Shown piece after piece: positions 63,106-64,000 of a DNA stretch of 64,000 bases. The position numbers were made by a program, and so were the translations under genes. Within the stretch, counting starts at the first letter, position 1. The number at the start of each line of letters is the position of its first letter. The stretch is from Liolophura sinensis (lineage: Eukaryota > Mollusca > Polyplacophora > Chitonida > Chitonidae). The stretch spans positions 8,479,717 to 8,543,716 of the forward strand of contig NC_088305.1 of NCBI RefSeq assembly GCF_032854445.1, written 5' to 3'. A model generated the notes under the pieces. It ran no database searches, was not told the origin of the DNA, and was given only the letters and a program-made list of their open reading frames with translations.

Positions 63106-64000
63106 TTACAAATATCTAGCGTATGTGTAATCTGTTGGGGTGTTGTCCAGTTGTCCCTTGGCATAGTCAGTTTTCTCTTCTGGATTTGAAAGCCTGTACT
63201 CAATGTGCTCTCGGAGTTTTCTGGCTGTATTGCGGAGTGATCTCCCCTTAACTGTCTGTCGCTTCTTATAAACCTTGTGGTACTGTTTCACCCTTTCAAT
63301 CTGTTGTACTGTTTTCTCGCTCCTAGGTGAAATACTGGCGCCGACAGCTTGGAGTTTGGCAGCCGTGGACTTGTCCTGGCCATTGTTAAGGCTGTGGATT
63401 GTGGACGCCGCCCTTCCCTCCATATTTCTGCTGTAGTTTACATTCTTGGGCAAGGAGACGCTGAGTGATCTGTTGACAGCTTCGCACTTTTGAGTGCTGG
63501 TGTTCATCCGGAGACTGGCGACGGCTGTCTCACTCAACCTCATGTGCAGTACTTCGCAGTCTCCGGATGAACACCAGCACTCAAGTAGAATAGTTTCCTG
63601 TCGTTGTCATCCATGTTGAAAGGGCAGAGTTTACTGGTGGATAAAAACAGGGACCTCTCCCACCAGCTGCTGGTTTCCCCTCCGGAGCAAACCACACTGT
63701 TTCTGCGGCATTTGGAACAGTCCCCACCGTAACACCTGACCGTTGCATCCACAACCCTGGGTAGGTAAGTTTTTATTTTCCTCATGTCACCAATGTGCTC
63801 AGACATAAGTTGAGAAAATATCAAGCTACACCTGGCCTTAACATCCTGACTCAACACCTTCTGTGCTTTCTTCCTGGCTTCCCTCGTTCGGCCCTGTCCT
63901 GCGAACATGGCATCGCTGAACTTAGCGTGGTTACATTTCTTGAACTGGGATCTACCAAGGTGTGTGGGGTCTGCTAACCGTTCGACCTCCCACAGTGACT
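63106..64000 (-). pseudogene. C-terminal part of a putative DNA-transposon transposase, interrupted
   Basis: Two adjoining open blocks on the minus strand, 63908-63540 (open upstream to the window edge) and 63543-63106, are in different frames. The first has a Cys-rich segment, CYGGDCSKCRRNSVVC, and a basic stretch. The second starts around NTSTQKCEAVNRSLS, then LPKNVNYSRN and a gRAa...LNNG segment, and ends in a basic, helical tail. From memory this arrangement recurs in uncharacterised animal transposase-like proteins; I cannot name the superfamily. A 28-bp inverted repeat sits at the frame change (63490-63517 with 63557-63584) and looks like a small inverted copy that broke the gene. The N-terminal part, and any catalytic triad, lies beyond the window. 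Confidence 0.55.
63490..63584. repeat. 28-bp perfect inverted repeat with 39-bp spacer
   Basis: Arms 63490-63517 and 63557-63584. The left arm reads as normal transposase sequence on the minus strand (around SLRMNTSTQ); the right arm is its inverted copy. Confidence 0.95.

Larger units (their letters stand above)
61887..64000. mobile_element. Repeat element, probably a DNA transposon, carrying endonuclease and transposase; right end outside window
   Basis: The tandem-unit sequence stops after CAAATG near 61886, where unit 3 instead continues with its own sequence. The new sequence starts GGACACA. Its first 460 bp recur at 20479-20932, starting with the same bases, so this is a repeat terminus. 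Inside are a plus-strand His-Me endonuclease and a convergent minus-strand transposase-like gene. Positions 62347-62590 show no coding signal. No terminal inverted repeat or target duplication can be shown because the other end is not in view. Confidence 0.6.

Overview
The window is eukaryotic, AT-rich, intron-bearing DNA from an animal, most likely a mollusc or another lophotrochozoan. The evidence is GT-AG spliced fibrinogen-related genes, many tRNA-headed SINEs of the kinds common in molluscan genomes, Tc1- and pogo-like transposon scraps, one LTR retrotransposon fossil and young simple repeats. There are no operons, CRISPR arrays or free-standing RNA genes.

Layout. About 62 kb is a tandem segmental duplication of one roughly 16-20 kb unit: unit 1 (about 1-20003), unit 2 (20004-38250), unit 3 (38251-54290) and unit 4 (54291-61886, cut off by a transposon). 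Each unit carries, on the minus strand, a signal-peptide exon near its left end and, in units 1-3, four fibrinogen-domain exons near its right end. Transcription runs leftwards, so a gene joins the first exon of one unit to the domain exons of the unit to its left. This gives three complete five-exon genes: A (16038-22630), B (32729-40319) and C (49321-56344). The first exon of a fourth, D (1569-1704), starts a gene that continues left of the window. Each encodes a secreted protein of about 270-280 residues: signal peptide, short linker and one fibrinogen-related domain (FReD), with no collagen, Ig or coiled-coil part. By family these are probably ficolin/tachylectin-like lectins of innate immunity.

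Between the genes are decayed repeats: Tc1-like transposase tails in every unit, pogo-like tails in units 1 and 2, four SINE classes, and a degenerate tandem repeat whose monomers often carry CCACGTGG. Unit 1 has a 45-copy, 48-bp minisatellite (2018-4212) grown from a single monomer that the other three units still hold once. Insertions shared or not shared between units, several with target-site duplications, date the duplications: units 2 and 3 share insertions that unit 1 lacks, and the right half of unit 2 plus the left half of unit 3 was copied most recently.

The right end (61887-64000) is a different element, apparently a DNA transposon. Its minus strand encodes the C-terminal part of a putative transposase. 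Convergently, its plus strand encodes an intact small His-Me finger endonuclease with the I-PpoI zinc/histidine signature. This pairing is the most unusual thing in the window.
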